A DNA stretch of 64,000 nt from Aureispira sp. CCB-QB1 (GCA_945870185.1 CAMBRK010000017.1:1-64000); one strand, 5' to 3'; shown: positions 1 through 9,576, numbered from the stretch's first letter. Notes: a model not told the origin generated them from the sequence alone. Made by a program: numbers and translations.

Positions 1-400
1 ACTCAAAAATGAAGGCACTGATCTAAACTTAGATCAGCTAGGTTTATTGTTGTGCATTCCCGACCTACCCATCCCTTTCGGGTTCCTTCACTTCTCGCAT
101 TGTCATGCTCGACCATAATGGATCGTTCAGTCCTGCATTTTTCTATCGCCTTGATTATTAGAGGTTTGTTTTTAATATTCTACAAAGGCGATAGACGCAC
201 TTTTCTTCCCACCCGTTTCACGCCTGCCTGCCGGCAAGGCAGGGTTCACTTCGTCAAAGGCTTTGCCTTTGGTGCTTTGCACTTCAATTCGTTCTTATTT
301 ACTATCGCTTGTTTTTTGAACGATTTCCCAGACCAATAGCCGCCTTTAAATTGAACGATTCTGACTTTTTCAGCAGGCCCTAAATATGCTTTATAGTGCA
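1..400. repeat. Hairpin-rich non-coding region, possible degenerate mobile element
   Basis: No convincing gene lies here. The stretch is richer in GC than the neighbouring spacers and packed with inverted repeats. A 9-bp-arm palindrome with a 2-nt centre lies at 18-37. CTATCGCCTT (143-152) is matched by AAGGCGATAG (185-194). A palindromic unit at 223-243 has arms CCTGCCT and AGGCAGG around GCCGGC. CAAAGGC-ttt-GCCTTTG lies at 255-271. The string TTTTTCAGCAGGCCCT near 367-382, read on the other strand, resembles the terminal inverted repeat of some insertion sequences, but no transposase is present. A 95-codon open frame (52-339) has atypical composition and no recognisable domain, so I do not call it. 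It could be a dispersed palindromic repeat or an insertion-sequence scar. Confidence 0.35.
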
Positions 401-490
401 ATATTTTGATTTAGAGAGGTAAATATTGTAAAACAATTATATTTTTACAAACTTAAATTATTTTGGACTAAATCCATAATTAAATTGGAA

Positions 491-991
491 ATGGAAAAAT
501 ATGTAGCACAATTGCTTGAAGAATTAGAAAAGTTAAAAGCCAATAAACCAGACAAGCCGAATGTTCATGTCTTATATCCCGATCATCCGGCTTTGGATTA
601 TGGTTTGGATTACATAGCAGAATGGGAGTGTGCGCCTATGGTGCCTATGTCCGAACTAATGGGATTTGCTCTTGAAAACCTTCCAGTGGTGGAAAAGCTG
701 ACAGAAAAACAAGCTGCCGCCATTTCAGATAAAATCTTGGATGTATGGCAGGAATTCAATTTTTATGCTGACTTCCCGGATGGGTTGCCTGAACTCACTA
801 AATATAAAATACTAAGGAAAAGATGGGGCGAAGACGTCCAACATGTATCAGAAGGTATGACACACTTTGAGTTTTGTGACTACGAACCAGAAAACTGTCC
901 TTTTGGTATCCAATATTGTAGCTGTCAGGATATAGAACTATTTGACATGGATGATATGAAACCACTCGAAGAAGGCGAATTGCCTTTTTGA
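491..991 (+). CDS. Conserved hypothetical acidic protein with SSB-like C-terminal tail
   Basis: This 166-residue soluble protein has no domain I recognise. I place the start at ATG 491 rather than the in-frame TTG two codons upstream. The N-terminus is a charged helix (LLEELEKLKANK). A Cys cluster lies near residues 130-147 (FCDYEPENCPFGIQYCSC), and the protein ends in a very acidic tail, DMDDMKPLEEGELPF. That ending resembles the acidic tip of single-stranded-DNA-binding protein (DDDIPF type), which recruits repair proteins. cinA follows 32 bp downstream, so the two are probably co-transcribed. Function is unknown; a DNA-metabolism link through the tail is inference only. Confidence 0.7.
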   Translation: MEKYVAQLLEELEKLKANKPDKPNVHVLYPDHPALDYGLDYIAEWECAPMVPMSELMGFALENLPVVEKLTEKQAAAISDKILDVWQEFNFYADFPDGLPELTKYKILRKRWGEDVQHVSEGMTHFEFCDYEPENCPFGIQYCSCQDIELFDMDDMKPLEEGELPF

Positions 992-1023
992 CAAAAAAAT
1001 GTAAATTTATAAAATAAACACTC

Positions 1024-2265
1024 ATGAACGCATCCATAATCACCGTCGGCGACGAAATACTCATAGGTCAGGTTATAGACACGAACTCTGCCTCGCTCGG
1101 TCAACAATTGTCAGATATTGGTATCAGAGTCAAAAAGACCTGGTCGGTAAGTGATGATCATGGTCAGATCATATTGGCGATGCAGCAAGCATTGGATGAA
1201 ACGGATTTTTTATTCATGACGGGTGGCTTGGGTCCAACCAAAGACGATATCACCAAAAAAGCGATTGCAGATTTTTTGGGCGTGGACTTATATTTTGACC
1301 TGCCTACCTTTGAAAGGATTCAAAAGATCTTTGAAAGACATGGACGTGAGATGTCTCCCCATCATCATGATCAATGCCTGATGCCTATTGGTGTGCAAAT
1401 TTTGCGCAATAGCATGGGTACTGCTCCTGGAATGTTGTTTAAGTATAAAAATAAGATGATCATTTCCATGCCAGGCGTACCTTATGAAATGAAGGCCATC
1501 ATGAATGAAGAAGTTTTACCATGGTTGTCACAAAGTTCTGATACACATATTTATCACAAAACTATGCTCACCGCATGTAATGGAGAAACTACCATCGAAA
1601 CCGCAATAGCTGATATCCTGAGTGAAATGCCAGAAAATATCAAAATAGCATATCTACCATCTATAGCCAGTGTCAGATTGCGATTGAGCGGTACGGGAAA
1701 AGAAAAAAGCGTTTTGATCACTGAAGTAGAAAAATATTCAGATAAGATTGTATCAAGACTTGGCGAAATGGTTTTCGGTTTTGGTGAGTCTTCTTTAGAA
1801 AAGGAATTATGGAGCTTATGTGTATCCAAAAATCTTACTGTTTCCACAGCAGAAAGTTGTACCGGTGGAGCCATTGCTGCCAGGCTGGTCACCATTCCAG
1901 GGTCTTCAGCATATTTTATGGGAGGTATAGTGGCTTATGATAATGCTGTAAAAGAAAATATTCTCAAAGTAAAACCTGAAACCTTAATTCAATATGGTGC
2001 CGTAAGTGAGCAAACGGTAATTGAAATGGTAAATGGGGTCACTTCCCTGTTGAAAACGGTTATAGGAGTGTCCATATCCGGTATAGCAGGGCCTGATGGT
2101 GGCACTGATCAAAAACCTGTAGGTACTATTTGGATTGCTGTAGGTCATGAGCATCAACAAATAACTTATTTACTAAAAGCAGGAAAAGATCGGACTAAAA
2201 ATATTGAAACCGCTACTGTTTATGCCCTTGATTTGCTACGAAGATTTATTCAAAAGCATTATTAA
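1024..2265 (+). CDS. cinA: CinA family nicotinamide-nucleotide amidase / competence-damage protein
   Basis: This is a full-length two-domain CinA of 413 residues. The N-terminal half is a MoaB/MogA-like molybdopterin-binding fold, beginning ASIITVGDEILIGQVIDTNS and carrying the loop FMTGGLGPTKDD. The C-terminal half (from about residue 250) is the nicotinamide-nucleotide amidase domain, with the signature STAESCTGG and the segment ISGIAGPDGG. Family members hydrolyse NMN to nicotinate mononucleotide in pyridine nucleotide salvage, and some have ADP-ribose pyrophosphatase activity. ATG 1024 follows the preceding small gene by 32 bp. Nothing unusual is seen. Confidence 0.95.
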   Translation: MNASIITVGDEILIGQVIDTNSASLGQQLSDIGIRVKKTWSVSDDHGQIILAMQQALDETDFLFMTGGLGPTKDDITKKAIADFLGVDLYFDLPTFERIQKIFERHGREMSPHHHDQCLMPIGVQILRNSMGTAPGMLFKYKNKMIISMPGVPYEMKAIMNEEVLPWLSQSSDTHIYHKTMLTACNGETTIETAIADILSEMPENIKIAYLPSIASVRLRLSGTGKEKSVLITEVEKYSDKIVSRLGEMVFGFGESSLEKELWSLCVSKNLTVSTAESCTGGAIAARLVTIPGSSAYFMGGIVAYDNAVKENILKVKPETLIQYGAVSEQTVIEMVNGVTSLLKTVIGVSISGIAGPDGGTDQKPVGTIWIAVGHEHQQITYLLKAGKDRTKNIETATVYALDLLRRFIQKHY

Positions 2266-2322
2266 ACTTCATGTTTGTCTGTATAAAACAAAAAAGATTT
2301 TCGTGCAGACAATAATTATTCG

Positions 2323-2330
2323 TAATTTTG
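2323..2330 (+). promoter_or_regulatory. Bacteroidota -7 box upstream of the E2 gene
   Basis: TAATTTTG matches the Bacteroidota consensus TAnnTTTG. It predicts transcription from about 2335, giving a leader of roughly 29 nt to ATG 2364. No clear -33 TTG is visible at the usual spacing. The box overlaps the upstream TTG that would lengthen the reading frame, which argues for the internal ATG as the start. Confidence 0.4.
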
Positions 2331-2363
2331 CACTTTCCAAACCTAACCAAAATTAGTAAAAGC

Positions 2364-3680
2364 ATGGCAAAAATCGAACTTCTCATGCCCAAAATGGGTG
2401 AAAGTATTATAGAAGCCACCATCCTTAAATGGGTAAAAAAAGTTGGAGACAAGGTATCTGTGGACGATACAATTTTAGAAATCGCAACTGATAAAGTGGA
2501 TTCAGAGATTCCATCGCCTGTAGACGGTATCTTATCCGAAATACTTTTTCCGGAAGATAGCGTCGTAGAAGTAGGTAAAATCATTGCCATAATCGCCACG
2601 GCAGGAGAAGCCGCAAAGCCACTTCCAACACCTTCTGTTAAAGATGAACCAAGTATCGAAATTTCTAAAGTTGCTGAAAAAATAGTAGCCGTGATACCCT
2701 CTGTAGTTTCAGAGTTACCTATTTCTAATAGTGAAGATAGATTTTACTCTCCATTAGTAAAAAGCATTGCCAAAGAAGAAAAAATTACTCAGGAAGAGCT
2801 TAATCATATCAAAGGTACGGGAGCCAACGAGCGTGTTACTAAACAAGATATTCTTGAATACATAGCTAATAGAGCAAGTGCCACACCACAAAAATCTGTA
2901 GAAGCATCTCCAAAAGCTGTGGTATCTAACAATGCTTATGTGTCAAATGCGTCAAGTACATCTTTATCTGGCAACGTAGATATCATAGAGATGGATCGAA
3001 TGCGAAAACTCATTGCCGACCACATGGTGATGTCTAAACAAACATCTCCACATGTTACATCTTTTGTAGAAGCTGATGTGACCAATCTGGTCAAGTGGCG
3101 CGAAGCAAATAAGAAAAAGTTTCAGGAAAAATATGGTACAAATATAACATTTACTCCATTATTTGTAGATGCTGTGGTCAAAGCCATCAAAGATTTTCCA
3201 TTGGTAAATATTTCTGTGGAAGGCACAAAAATCATAGTAAAAAAAGACATCAATATTGGTATGGCTGCAGCATTACCATCGGGTAACCTAATCGTTCCGG
3301 TGATCAAAAATGCAGATATTTACAATTTAGCAGGATTGGCCAAAACAGTAAATGATTTAGCGTCTAGAGCAAGAGAAAACAAACTAAAGCCTGATGAAAT
3401 CAAAGATGGTACATTTACTATTACCAATGTAGGTACTTTTGGTAATTTGATGGGCACTCCCATTATTAATCAACCGCAGGTTGCTATTTTGGCGACAGGA
3501 GCTATAGTGAAAAAGCCTGCAGTTTTAGAAACCGAATATGGTGATGTAATCGCTGTAAGGCACATGATGTTTTTATCACTTTCGTATGATCACAGAGTAG
3601 TAGATGGCGGTTTGGGTGGTGCATTTTTAAAAAGAATTTCAGATTATTTAGAAAAATTTGATAGCAATACTTTAGTTTGA
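2364..3680 (+). CDS. Dihydrolipoamide acyltransferase (E2) of a 2-oxoacid dehydrogenase complex
   Basis: This 438-residue protein transfers acyl groups from the E1-bound intermediate to CoA in a 2-oxoglutarate, pyruvate or branched-chain 2-oxoacid dehydrogenase. A single lipoyl domain occupies residues 1-80, with the lipoylation lysine K44 in the motif TDKVDSE. A Pro/Ala/Val-rich linker follows, then an E3-binding domain (about 130-167; SPLVKSIAKEE, GTGANERVTKQDILEYI). The catalytic domain ends with DHRVVDGGLGG, placing active-site H410 and D414. I chose ATG 2364 because family alignment starts at MAKIELLMPKMGES and the promoter overlaps the upstream extension. No E1 or E3 gene is adjacent, so the substrate is undetermined; a branched-chain type is my leading guess. 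Confidence 0.9.
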   Translation: MAKIELLMPKMGESIIEATILKWVKKVGDKVSVDDTILEIATDKVDSEIPSPVDGILSEILFPEDSVVEVGKIIAIIATAGEAAKPLPTPSVKDEPSIEISKVAEKIVAVIPSVVSELPISNSEDRFYSPLVKSIAKEEKITQEELNHIKGTGANERVTKQDILEYIANRASATPQKSVEASPKAVVSNNAYVSNASSTSLSGNVDIIEMDRMRKLIADHMVMSKQTSPHVTSFVEADVTNLVKWREANKKKFQEKYGTNITFTPLFVDAVVKAIKDFPLVNISVEGTKIIVKKDINIGMAAALPSGNLIVPVIKNADIYNLAGLAKTVNDLASRARENKLKPDEIKDGTFTITNVGTFGNLMGTPIINQPQVAILATGAIVKKPAVLETEYGDVIAVRHMMFLSLSYDHRVVDGGLGGAFLKRISDYLEKFDSNTLV

Positions 3681-5848
3681 TGAAATGGCTTTGTAACAGT
3701 ATCATTATATTTTTTCTATTATTAAATGGAGAAAATGTTTATTCTCAAAAGTCTCACTTAAAAAAGGCTGAGTTATTTTTTGATGCTGGAAAATATGCCC
3801 AAGCACTTTCATCATATCATAACTACAAAAAAGTAAATAAATCAGCTGATTTACTCATAAAAAGAGGTATATGTTATCTATACACTAATCAGCCAGATTT
3901 ATGTATAGAAGATATGTATCAAGCAGAAATCTTAAAATCAATCAATTATAAGCGATTTTTTTATACAGCTAAAGCTTACTTTTTAAAAGGCGAATACGAA
4001 GAAGCGGCAAAATTTTATAAAAGATATCTAAATGTTCTCAAAAGGAGCAATGCAGAGTATGATCTTATTATAAAAGAAATCGAAAGGTGTGGATATGCAA
4101 GAAACCTAAGATATCTTCCGCAAATTGCTTTTACAGAAAACTTAGGAAAGCCCCTGAATTCTGAATTTAATGAACTCAAGCCAAAACAAAGTCCAAACAA
4201 GGCAGAACGATATTATTTTTCTAGTGATAAAAATGATGCAACTGGTGGATTAAGAAATGAAAAGGGAATTACAGATATAGTAAAAGGTAAATTTGCTTAC
4301 GATATCTACTTTTCTGAGTTTTTGGAAGGTAATTGGACATCAGTATCTACTACAAACCAAATGATCAACACATCTCAAAATGAAGTAATTCAGGGATTTA
4401 ATCAGGAGGGTACTATTTTGTATTATTTAAAAAAAAATTTTGATGGTCAAACATTTTTACTAGCTGATACTTTCGGTACTGATAAAAACATCTTACCCAA
4501 ACCCATAAATTCTTTACCATTTAAGGCGGAATTAGGAGATCAAGATTTATTGATGTTTAATGATAGTTTGATGGTCTTTTCATCCAAAAGATATTCTAAG
4601 TCTGGAGACTACGATTTATTTTATGCATATGAACATAATAATTTATGGAGCGAACCTATTAATTTTGGACCAAAAGTCAATTCTTCCTTTAATGAAAGAG
4701 CACCGTACTTGATAAGTAATGGTAATACACTTTATTTTTCATCCGACCGATTAGATGGTTTAGGAGGATTTGATGTGTTTAAATCTAACTTTGTAAATGG
4801 ATTTTGGACTGATCACCAAAACTTAGGACCGTCAATTAATTCACCTGCAAATGAAATGGATATTGAGTTTGCAGCTGATGGAACTACTGCTGTATTTAGT
4901 TCAGATCGAATTCAATCTTTTGGTGGATTTGACTTATATATTTCCTACTTTAAAGAATCAGTTTATGGACAATTAGAAATAACTGAATCATTAGGCTTTT
5001 TGGATTTATTCCGAGCAAAAGAGCAGAGTAGCGTTAATACTCCTGTGATGACAAAGGAAAATTCCATTCAACCAAAACAACCAATTAAAACCAAAGAAGT
5101 TATAAGTAAACCTTTTTACTATAATACTGATGATGATATTTTAAGTCCAGGAAATATGGTACAGATCCGAACATTAGCAGATATTCTTACTATATTTCCT
5201 GAAGTCAAAGTCATTTTGCAAGGCCATACCACTCCAGAAATATCGCCAAATGCTGACCTATATTTTTCAGTGAAAAGGGCTGAAAAAGTATTTAATCAAC
5301 TTTTGAAAATGGGTGTCAATAAAGATATGATTCTCATTCAGGGTTTTGGCAGTCACTTCCCGTTAGCTGCTAATACGATAAATGGGGTGTCTTCAACTTT
5401 AGCCAATAAAGTTAACAAAAGAATAGATATTCAATGGATTATAAGTCCAGAAACTCCCTTAAATGTGAAATATGATACTCCTACAGTTTTAAATGAGTTT
5501 AGAGATAATCGATGGGATATGTTTCAGTCCAAAAATTCAAACGTAACATTTAGAATTCAGATAGCATCTACTAATCAAATGCTAAAAAGTGAATGGATGA
5601 GTAATTACAAAGATTTTATAATTGAAAAAGATAGATTGGCAGATAAATATATCTATACATTGGGCAATTTTCTGATGTATCAGGAAGCTGTAGATCTAAT
5701 GAAACAGGTTGAATCTCAATTTTTAATCTCTAACTTAAAAGTTTATCTATACTTAAAGAGTTCCAGGTTGAACAAAACGGAAATACAAACTTACAGCGAT
5801 ACTTTTCCTGAGCTAATGAATTACATAAAAGCACAGGATGGATTTTGA
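3680..5848 (+). CDS. PorE-like TPR/PD40/OmpA family periplasmic protein
   Basis: This 722-residue exported protein has a signal peptide (MKWLCNSIIIFFLLLNGENVYSQ). TPR-like helices follow (about 25-135; AELFFDAGKYAQALSSYHNY). Next come WD40-like PD40 repeats (about 160-430; YYFSSDKNDATGG, FSSDRLDGLGGFDVF, FSSDRIQSFGGFDLY). An OmpA-like peptidoglycan-binding domain follows (about 480-590; ILQGHTTPEISPN, NKRIDIQW). The last 120 residues are SPOR-like (FRIQIASTNQM, YTLGNFLMYQEA). The TPR-PD40-OmpA order resembles PorE, which anchors the type IX secretion machinery to peptidoglycan, and many gliding/T9SS paralogues. ATG 3680 overlaps the E2 stop codon (ATGA), implying translational coupling. PorE itself versus a paralogue cannot be decided here. 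Confidence 0.8.
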   Translation: MKWLCNSIIIFFLLLNGENVYSQKSHLKKAELFFDAGKYAQALSSYHNYKKVNKSADLLIKRGICYLYTNQPDLCIEDMYQAEILKSINYKRFFYTAKAYFLKGEYEEAAKFYKRYLNVLKRSNAEYDLIIKEIERCGYARNLRYLPQIAFTENLGKPLNSEFNELKPKQSPNKAERYYFSSDKNDATGGLRNEKGITDIVKGKFAYDIYFSEFLEGNWTSVSTTNQMINTSQNEVIQGFNQEGTILYYLKKNFDGQTFLLADTFGTDKNILPKPINSLPFKAELGDQDLLMFNDSLMVFSSKRYSKSGDYDLFYAYEHNNLWSEPINFGPKVNSSFNERAPYLISNGNTLYFSSDRLDGLGGFDVFKSNFVNGFWTDHQNLGPSINSPANEMDIEFAADGTTAVFSSDRIQSFGGFDLYISYFKESVYGQLEITESLGFLDLFRAKEQSSVNTPVMTKENSIQPKQPIKTKEVISKPFYYNTDDDILSPGNMVQIRTLADILTIFPEVKVILQGHTTPEISPNADLYFSVKRAEKVFNQLLKMGVNKDMILIQGFGSHFPLAANTINGVSSTLANKVNKRIDIQWIISPETPLNVKYDTPTVLNEFRDNRWDMFQSKNSNVTFRIQIASTNQMLKSEWMSNYKDFIIEKDRLADKYIYTLGNFLMYQEAVDLMKQVESQFLISNLKVYLYLKSSRLNKTEIQTYSDTFPELMNYIKAQDGF

Positions 5849-6067
5849 CAAGGATTAGCTGACTTTTTCACAACCAAACATTGTTTAAAATTAATAAAAG
5901 TAAGTTTTGAAATAGTCAAATAATGACACCCTATTCATCCATGCCCAAAACAAAAACAAAATCAAGAAGAACCATATAACAAGCTTAAACTTCTTATAGA
6001 ATATTTTGAGGTAATCTTGTCTTGTCCGGTACCTCTTTATTTTTCTATATGCCATCTTTTAGCAATA

Positions 6068-6448
6068 TTAAAAGGGTAGGTCATCAAAATCAGCTGGAAG
6101 GCCACTTCCCATATCTTGATTTTCTTCAAAAACCGGTGGTAGGTTAGGCATAGTGGCTGCATTTTGGATTTCTGCACTGGTACCAGATACTTTTTCAACT
6201 TTCCAAGCATTGAGGTTGGTGAAGTATTTTCCTTGCCATTCTCTTCCTCTGAGATCAAAGTATACTTTGACTTTTTCACCTTCATTGCAAGGATCTATGA
6301 CGCCACATTTATCTTGGGTGAGTTGGAACTTTACAAATTGTGGGTATGTCCCATCAGTAGTAATGACAAACTCTCGAGTTTGAAATGATGCTGATTTACT
6401 TTCTATTTCGTATTTTTTGTGAAGGATACCTTCTGTTTCAAATGACAT
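6068..6448 (-). CDS. DUF3127 domain protein
   Basis: This 126-residue protein matches the DUF3127 family, common in Bacteroidota. The first 90 residues form an OB-like beta barrel (SFETEGILHKKYEIESKS, REFVITTD, KFQLTQDKCGVID, GEKVKVYFDLRGREW). A short linker follows, and the protein ends in DFDDLPF, closely resembling the SSB C-terminal acidic tip. A single-strand nucleic-acid-binding role is plausible but not shown. It lies 31 bp downstream of proS on the same strand, so both are probably one transcript. Similar acidic-LPF tails end this protein and the 491-991 protein. Confidence 0.85.
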   Translation of the reverse strand: MSFETEGILHKKYEIESKSASFQTREFVITTDGTYPQFVKFQLTQDKCGVIDPCNEGEKVKVYFDLRGREWQGKYFTNLNAWKVEKVSGTSAEIQNAATMPNLPPVFEENQDMGSGLPADFDDLPF

Positions 6449-6479
6449 ATTTTTTTAGTTATAAGATTGATAAAATGAT

Positions 6480-7949
6480 TTAATAGGCTTTTGCAAAAAT
6501 GACTCTTCTTGATGACGGTTTTCCAGAATATATACATACCCCAGCTTCCGCTATAGCATCTATTGGAATGCATCTAATAGTGGCTTTTGTTTCTTCTTTA
6601 ATCTTTTCTTCAGTTTCTGAGGTACCATCCCAGTGTGCTGAAATGAAGCCACCTTTGGACTCAAGCACATTTTTAAATTCTGAAAAATCGTTGACTTCTG
6701 TAATGTGATTATTTCTAAAGGCCAAGGCTCTGTTATAAAGATTGTTTTGTATGTCTTCAAGCAATTGTTCTACATAAGGAACCACTACATCCAGACCAAT
6801 CGACATTTTTTCTTTAGTATCTCGTCTAGCTACTTCTATAGTGTTGTTTTCGATATCCCTTTTACCTAGACCAAGTCTAACGGGTACACCTTTCAGTTCG
6901 TAATCAGCAAACTTAAAACCAGGTCTTTTGGTTTCATCGGTATCTATTTTTACACTGATGCCCAATCCTTTTAAGGCATCTGCTATTTCTTCTGCTTTTT
7001 CGAGTAGTTCGGCATCTGGTTTAGGTATAGGTATAATAACTACTTGTATGGGAGCTAGTTTAGGAGGTAATACCAACCCTTCATCATCTGAATGTGTCAT
7101 GATCAAACCGCCTATCAATCTAGTTGATACGCCCCATGAAGTGGCCCATACAAATTCATTTTCATTCTTATCATTACTGAAGGTCACATTAAAAGCTTTG
7201 GCAAAGTTTTGACCCAAAAAGTGTGAAGTTCCTGCTTGAAGCGCCTTACCATCTTGCATCAATGCTTCTATCGTAAATGTATCGTCAGCTCCGGCAAATC
7301 TTTCATTTTCACTTTTAAAACCTTTAATAACGGGCATAGCCATAAATGTCTCCGCAAAAGTGGCATAAACGTCGTGTATCAACTTAGTTTCTTGAATAGC
7401 TTCTGCTTTTGTACTATGAGCAGTATGACCTTCCTGCCATAAAAACTCTGCTGTTCGGAGAAAAGGTCTAGTTCGCATCTCCCATCTAACTACATTGGCC
7501 CATTGATTGATAAGAATAGGTAAATCTCTGTAGGACTGAATCCAATCCCTGTAAGTATTCCAAATAATGGCTTCGCTTGTAGGTCTCACGATAAGCTCTT
7601 CTTCAAGTTTTGCTTCAGGATCCACTATGAGTTTACCTTTATTATTTGGATCGGCTTTTAACCTATAATGGGTAACTATGGCACATTCTTTTGCAAAGCC
7701 TTCAGCATTTTTTTCTTCTGCTTCAAACAATGATTTGGGAACAAACAATGGAAAATAAGCATTTACATGTCCGGTTTCTTTAAACATCTTGTCCAGCTGA
7801 TCTCTCATCTTCTCCCATATAGCATAACCATAGGGTTTAATAACCATGCATCCTCTTACTGCAGAGTTATCTGCTAAACCAGCCTTTTTAACAATGTCAT
7901 TATACCACTGAGAATAATTCTCTTCTCTACTTGCGATTTCTTTTGCCAT
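6480..7949 (-). CDS. proS: Prolyl-tRNA synthetase (eukaryote/archaeal type)
   Basis: This class II aminoacyl-tRNA synthetase of 489 residues charges tRNA-Pro. It is the short form without the bacterial editing insertion. Class II motif 1 lies near residue 40-60 ([23 protein letters not shown]), motif 2 near 130-155 ([34 protein letters not shown]) and motif 3 near 275 ([13 protein letters not shown]). The anticodon-binding domain follows, and then the zinc-binding-like C-terminal domain typical of this type, ending in AKAY. DUF3127 lies immediately downstream. A possible minus-strand -7 box (TACTTTTG, 8149 to 8142) sits about 190 bp upstream. Confidence 0.96.
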   Translation of the reverse strand: MAKEIASREENYSQWYNDIVKKAGLADNSAVRGCMVIKPYGYAIWEKMRDQLDKMFKETGHVNAYFPLFVPKSLFEAEEKNAEGFAKECAIVTHYRLKADPNNKGKLIVDPEAKLEEELIVRPTSEAIIWNTYRDWIQSYRDLPILINQWANVVRWEMRTRPFLRTAEFLWQEGHTAHSTKAEAIQETKLIHDVYATFAETFMAMPVIKGFKSENERFAGADDTFTIEALMQDGKALQAGTSHFLGQNFAKAFNVTFSNDKNENEFVWATSWGVSTRLIGGLIMTHSDDEGLVLPPKLAPIQVVIIPIPKPDAELLEKAEEIADALKGLGISVKIDTDETKRPGFKFADYELKGVPVRLGLGKRDIENNTIEVARRDTKEKMSIGLDVVVPYVEQLLEDIQNNLYNRALAFRNNHITEVNDFSEFKNVLESKGGFISAHWDGTSETEEKIKEETKATIRCIPIDAIAEAGVCIYSGKPSSRRVIFAKAY

Positions 7950-8221
7950 TTTACTTTATTGTACCTTGTAACAAGAAATTAGTTAAAATAAATAAAAGAA
8001 CCATAATTATGGAACTTTTGAACAAGATTTAGCGTCTTAACTGTACTTAGAGTATTCATTTAGAAGATGTCTTGAGATTAAAAATAAACTTTAACACCTG
8101 ATAAATAAAACTTTAAGTCAATATTAACGAAATAATCGGTGCAAAAGTAATAAATTGCACTCGATTTTAAGGTAAAGACTTATTTATTGCGATCAAAATA
8201 TAATTTTTAAAAAATAAAATC

Positions 8222-9442
8222 ATGAAAACCAGGTATTTTACTTTCAGTTTTTTAACCATTTTCCTACTTTCAGGCACCTACGCAAGTGCGCAGTTTGATG
8301 ATTTGTATTATGATTACAAAAAAGACAAACAAGTTACTAATCTCACTACCTCATCTCAGTCTAATGTCAGACATGAAGAAGATGTTTATGAAGACGAAAA
8401 CGGTTATGACAATAATGAATACGAAAATTATGATGAATATTCCTACTCTAGTAGAATTAGGAGATTCCATAGACCAGTAGTAATCAACCAATATAGTTCT
8501 TTTGATAATTGGTGGTATGATGACTTCAACGATCCGTTTTTTGCGGGCAATGGTGTAAATGTCTTTATAGGCAACGGTTGGGGTATGAACTCATGGAATA
8601 GTCCTTGGGGCTGGAACTCATGGAACAGACCTTTTGGATGGAACGCTAACTTTGGCTGGGGTATGAATCAATGGAATAGTCCTTGGGGCTGGAACTCATG
8701 GAATAGTCCTTGGGGTATGAATTCTTGGAACAACCCTTGGGGCTGGAACTCATGGAATGGCTGTCCAAATATGGGTTGGGGTAACAACTGGAACAATAAT
8801 AACTGGAATAACAACAATTGGAATAATGACTGGAACAACGGCGGAAACAATAGCAACAATACAGTATATGGAAGCCGTAAAGGAGGATCTCTTGCCACAT
8901 CGACAAAAGGTCGTGACGCATCTCCAAGACGTATAGTATCTGGAGGCAATGTTACTGACACCAATACAAGAAGAGTGGAAGATGGCACCAAAACAGAAGA
9001 TGGTACTACTTCATCAAGAAGCAACTCCACAAGATCTTATAGAGGTGACATTCCTAAAACTGAAAATGGTACAGATACCAGAAGAAGTGGTTCAAAATCG
9101 AGAATATATAATAATGATAGAACTAGAGCTACAGAAGGTACTGATACTCGATCCTCAGGTTCTTCACCAAGAATGGGTAGTGAAAATAGAAGAAGTGAAT
9201 CTGTAAGACCAGAAAGAAGTAATTCTCAAAATAATAGTTCAAGATCTGAAAGAACTCCTACTAGATCATGGGATGATAATGGTAGTTCAAGATCTTCATC
9301 TGGCAGCTTTGATAGTGGAAGATCATCTGGCTCATCCGGCAGAAGTTATGATTCGGGCTCAAGCAGAAGTAGCAGTGGCTCGGGATCTTCTTCAGGTGGT
9401 TCATCAAGAAGTGGTGGTGGTAGTTCAAGAAGAGGTGGCTAA
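8222..9442 (+). CDS. Secreted low-complexity protein with Trp/Asn/Gly nonapeptide repeats and Ser/Arg tail
   Basis: This 406-residue exported protein has a clear signal peptide (MKTRYFTFSFLTIFLLSGTY, ending ASAQ). An acidic Tyr/Asp/Glu/Asn region follows (about 25-80). Residues about 120-200 contain tandem nonapeptides of the type WNSPWGWNS, with variants WNRPFGWNA, WNSPWGMNS and WNNPWGWNS, running into WNNNNWNNNNW. The last 190 residues are Ser/Arg/Gly/Thr-rich and strongly basic. At DNA level the repeat is a near-identical 27-bp unit, best seen around 8594-8760. No enzymatic domain is present. A surface, cell-envelope or matrix role is likely. A rho-independent terminator follows directly, so it is probably transcribed alone. 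Confidence 0.75.
   Translation: MKTRYFTFSFLTIFLLSGTYASAQFDDLYYDYKKDKQVTNLTTSSQSNVRHEEDVYEDENGYDNNEYENYDEYSYSSRIRRFHRPVVINQYSSFDNWWYDDFNDPFFAGNGVNVFIGNGWGMNSWNSPWGWNSWNRPFGWNANFGWGMNQWNSPWGWNSWNSPWGMNSWNNPWGWNSWNGCPNMGWGNNWNNNNWNNNNWNNDWNNGGNNSNNTVYGSRKGGSLATSTKGRDASPRRIVSGGNVTDTNTRRVEDGTKTEDGTTSSRSNSTRSYRGDIPKTENGTDTRRSGSKSRIYNNDRTRATEGTDTRSSGSSPRMGSENRRSESVRPERSNSQNNSSRSERTPTRSWDDNGSSRSSSGSFDSGRSSGSSGRSYDSGSSRSSSGSGSSSGGSSRSGGGSSRRGG
8593..8770 (+). repeat. 27-bp tandem repeats encoding WNSPWGWNS-type nonapeptides
   Basis: Units such as TGGAATAGTCCTTGGGGCTG plus AACTCA recur with few changes at about 8594, 8671 and 8698, with diverged units between and after. The near identity at synonymous positions suggests recent expansion or gene conversion, and copy number may vary between strains. 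Confidence 0.8.
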
Positions 9443-9474
9443 TAAATAGCTAGACTTCATGTAAAATTATAATC

Positions 9475-9511
9475 AGGGCTGATCGAATATCTATTTATCA
9501 GCCCTTTTTTA
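9475..9511 (+). terminator. Rho-independent terminator after the Trp/Asn repeat protein
   Basis: The stem AGGGCTGAT (9475-9483) pairs with ATCAGCCCT (9497-9505), 9 bp perfect, followed by a run of six T residues. It lies 33 bp after the stop codon of the upstream gene. Confidence 0.85.
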
Positions 9512-9576
9512 TAAATTAAATTCAAATCCAGCTTGTATGGGGTAAAATTTATTATTTATCTAAAAATAAACATACC

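Noticed and set aside
52-339. 95-codon open reading frame in the first 340 bases
   Set aside because: Composition is unlike the neighbouring proteins, there is no domain, and it spans several inverted repeats; better explained as non-coding.
8646-9030. Long minus-strand frames of 93 and 120 codons opposite the Trp/Asn repeat protein
   Set aside because: They are reverse reading of the tandem repeats, giving low-complexity Leu/Pro/Ser products; the plus-strand gene has a signal peptide and terminator.
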